Positions 63,179 through 64,000 of a stretch of 64,000 nucleotides of DNA are shown one piece after another. The position numbers were made by a program, and so were the translations under genes. The stretch is from Paraplanobispora siamensis. Its GTDB lineage: Bacteria; Actinomycetota; Actinomycetes; Streptosporangiales; Streptosporangiaceae. The stretch spans positions 1-64,000 of the forward strand of contig NZ_BOOJ01000036.1 in NCBI RefSeq assembly GCF_016863175.1, written 5' to 3'. Each line of letters begins with the position of its first letter. The stretch's first letter is position 1. The notes under the pieces are model-generated. The model saw only the letters and a program-made list of their open reading frames with translations, made no database searches and was not told the DNA's origin.

Positions 63179-64000
63179 CGCTGGAACACCTGGGTGAGTC
63201 CTTCGTCCTGGATTGCCTGGGGCGGCGGCTTCCTGGCCGCATCAGACATGCGTACCAACAGCGCGATAAGGATCCAGTTAGCCAGCAACGCGGAGCCGCC
63301 CTGTGACATGAACGGCGTGACCAGGCCGGTCAGCGGGATCAGGTTGGTGACGCCGCCGACGATGATGAAGACCTGCCAGGCCAGCAGGAAGGACAGGCCG
63401 CCCGCCAGAAGCTTGGAGAACGGGTCGCGGGCGGCGATCGAGGTGCGCAGCCCGCGCTCGACCAGCAGCCCGTAGACCATCAGCAGGGCCATCAGGCCGG
63501 TCAGGCCCAGTTCCTCGCCGATGGCGGCGAAGATGAAGTCGGAGAAGGCCAGCGGGATCAGGCCGGGGTGGCCCTGGCCGAGCCCGGTGCCCAGGATGCC
63601 GCCCTGGCTCATGCCGAACAGGCCCTCGAGGAGCTGCGCGCTGCCGCCGACCCTGTCGTAGAGCGCCGGGTCCTCGGGGTTGAGATAGACGGTGAAGCGG
63701 TCCTGGACGTGGCTGAAGACCATTCCGGCCAGGATCGCGCCGCCGACGAACAGCAGGATGCCGATCAGCACCCAGGAGGTGCGCTGGGTGGCGATGTAGA
63801 GCATCGCGATGAACGTGCCGAAGATCAGCAGGGAGGAGCCGAGGTCCTTCTGCAGGATCAGCACGCCGAGGCTGAGCCCCCAGGTGATGAGGATCGGGCC
63901 GAGGTCGCGGGCGCGGGGCAGGTCGATGAAGAGCAGCCGCCGGCCGGCCAGCGCCAGCACGTCGCGTTTGGCGACCAGATAGCCCGCGAAGAAGATCACC
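63175..64000 (-). CDS. rodA: RodA/FtsW-family SEDS protein, partial
   Basis: The C-terminal 275 residues of a SEDS glycosyltransferase; the N-terminus lies beyond the window. Landmarks are QKDLGSSLLIFGTF, with the catalytic-type Asp, the loop GTGLGQGHPGLIPLAFSDFIFA, IGEELGLTG, and VTPFMSQGGSALLANW. It polymerises glycan strands for PbpA. Its stop overlaps the pbpA start (ATGA). Confidence 0.93.
   Translation of the reverse strand, partial: VIFFAGYLVAKRDVLALAGRRLLFIDLPRARDLGPILITWGLSLGVLILQKDLGSSLLIFGTFIAMLYIATQRTSWVLIGILLFVGGAILAGMVFSHVQDRFTVYLNPEDPALYDRVGGSAQLLEGLFGMSQGGILGTGLGQGHPGLIPLAFSDFIFAAIGEELGLTGLMALLMVYGLLVERGLRTSIAARDPFSKLLAGGLSFLLAWQVFIIVGGVTNLIPLTGLVTPFMSQGGSALLANWILIALLVRMSDAARKPPPQAIQDEGLTQVFQR

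Overview
The window is high-GC actinobacterial chromosome. Its gene content points to a Streptosporangiaceae-type or related filamentous actinomycete. The evidence is a class E sortase, a pabA-like amidotransferase, CrgA, and the rodA-pbpA-pknA-pknB operon at the right end; a DLW-39 peptide next to tRNA-Ala; many two-component systems and TetR/LacI/AraC regulators; GTG starts; and frequent ATGA/GTGA overlaps. The DLW-39, tRNA-Ala, cyclophilin, rhomboid, CrgA and pknAB set normally lies close to oriC, so the right part is probably origin-proximal core chromosome. The left and middle parts are more accessory.

Layout. 1-1.1 kb: an array of six tRNA genes on the minus strand, including an unusual short-variable-arm tRNA with anticodon CAG, preceded by a 32-codon ORF with a strong ribosome binding site. 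1.1-5.3 kb: a TetR/DHA2-efflux divergon with clear operators, an aldo/keto reductase behind a MerR-type promoter, and a potassium channel. 5.3-12.7 kb: a fructosamine (fructoselysine-type) catabolic locus. It encodes FrlB-like deglycase, FrlD-like kinase and a LacI repressor on one strand, and an ABC sugar-type importer plus FrlC-like epimerase on the other, with near-identical palindromic operators between. 12.8-20.4 kb: an SDR, a membrane PAS-GGDEF-EAL protein, an MFS exporter and a coupled sulfotransferase-glycosyltransferase pair. 20.5-24.9 kb: a CsbD stress protein behind a SigB-type promoter, a small acetyltransferase, an exported pentapeptide-repeat membrane protein, DLW-39, a phosphonatase-like HAD and tRNA-Ala.

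24.9-29.5 kb is a degenerate island between tRNA-Ala and a 43-nt imperfect copy of the tRNA 3' half. It holds orphan DUF proteins, a TGA-interrupted pseudogene and a lipoprotein-like gene without a signal peptide. 29.7-31.4 kb carries a PopR/ClpP3/ClpP4-like module with two adjacent palindromic boxes; one ClpP has lost its nucleophilic serine. 32.4-38.7 kb joins an orphan TAXI binding protein, an OmpR-type two-component system and a tctCBA tricarboxylate-type transporter. 38.8-54.6 kb is a mixed region. It holds a NarL-type two-component system with a membrane target, two RibD/DHFR-like reductases with AraC and TetR regulators, a GH25 muramidase, an MBL hydrolase, a SigE-family sigma factor coupled to a membrane beta-propeller protein, an OmpR-type system beside a small secreted protein, and a DUF-type protein under an operator-bearing promoter.

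54.8-64 kb is the conserved cell-growth block: cyclophilin, zinc-finger rhomboid protease, CrgA, class E sortase, a small membrane protein and a PabA-like amidotransferase. These converge on the rodA-pbpA-pknA-pknB operon, which runs off the right edge. All positions, motifs and repeats were read by eye. Family names come from recognised motifs, not from database searches.
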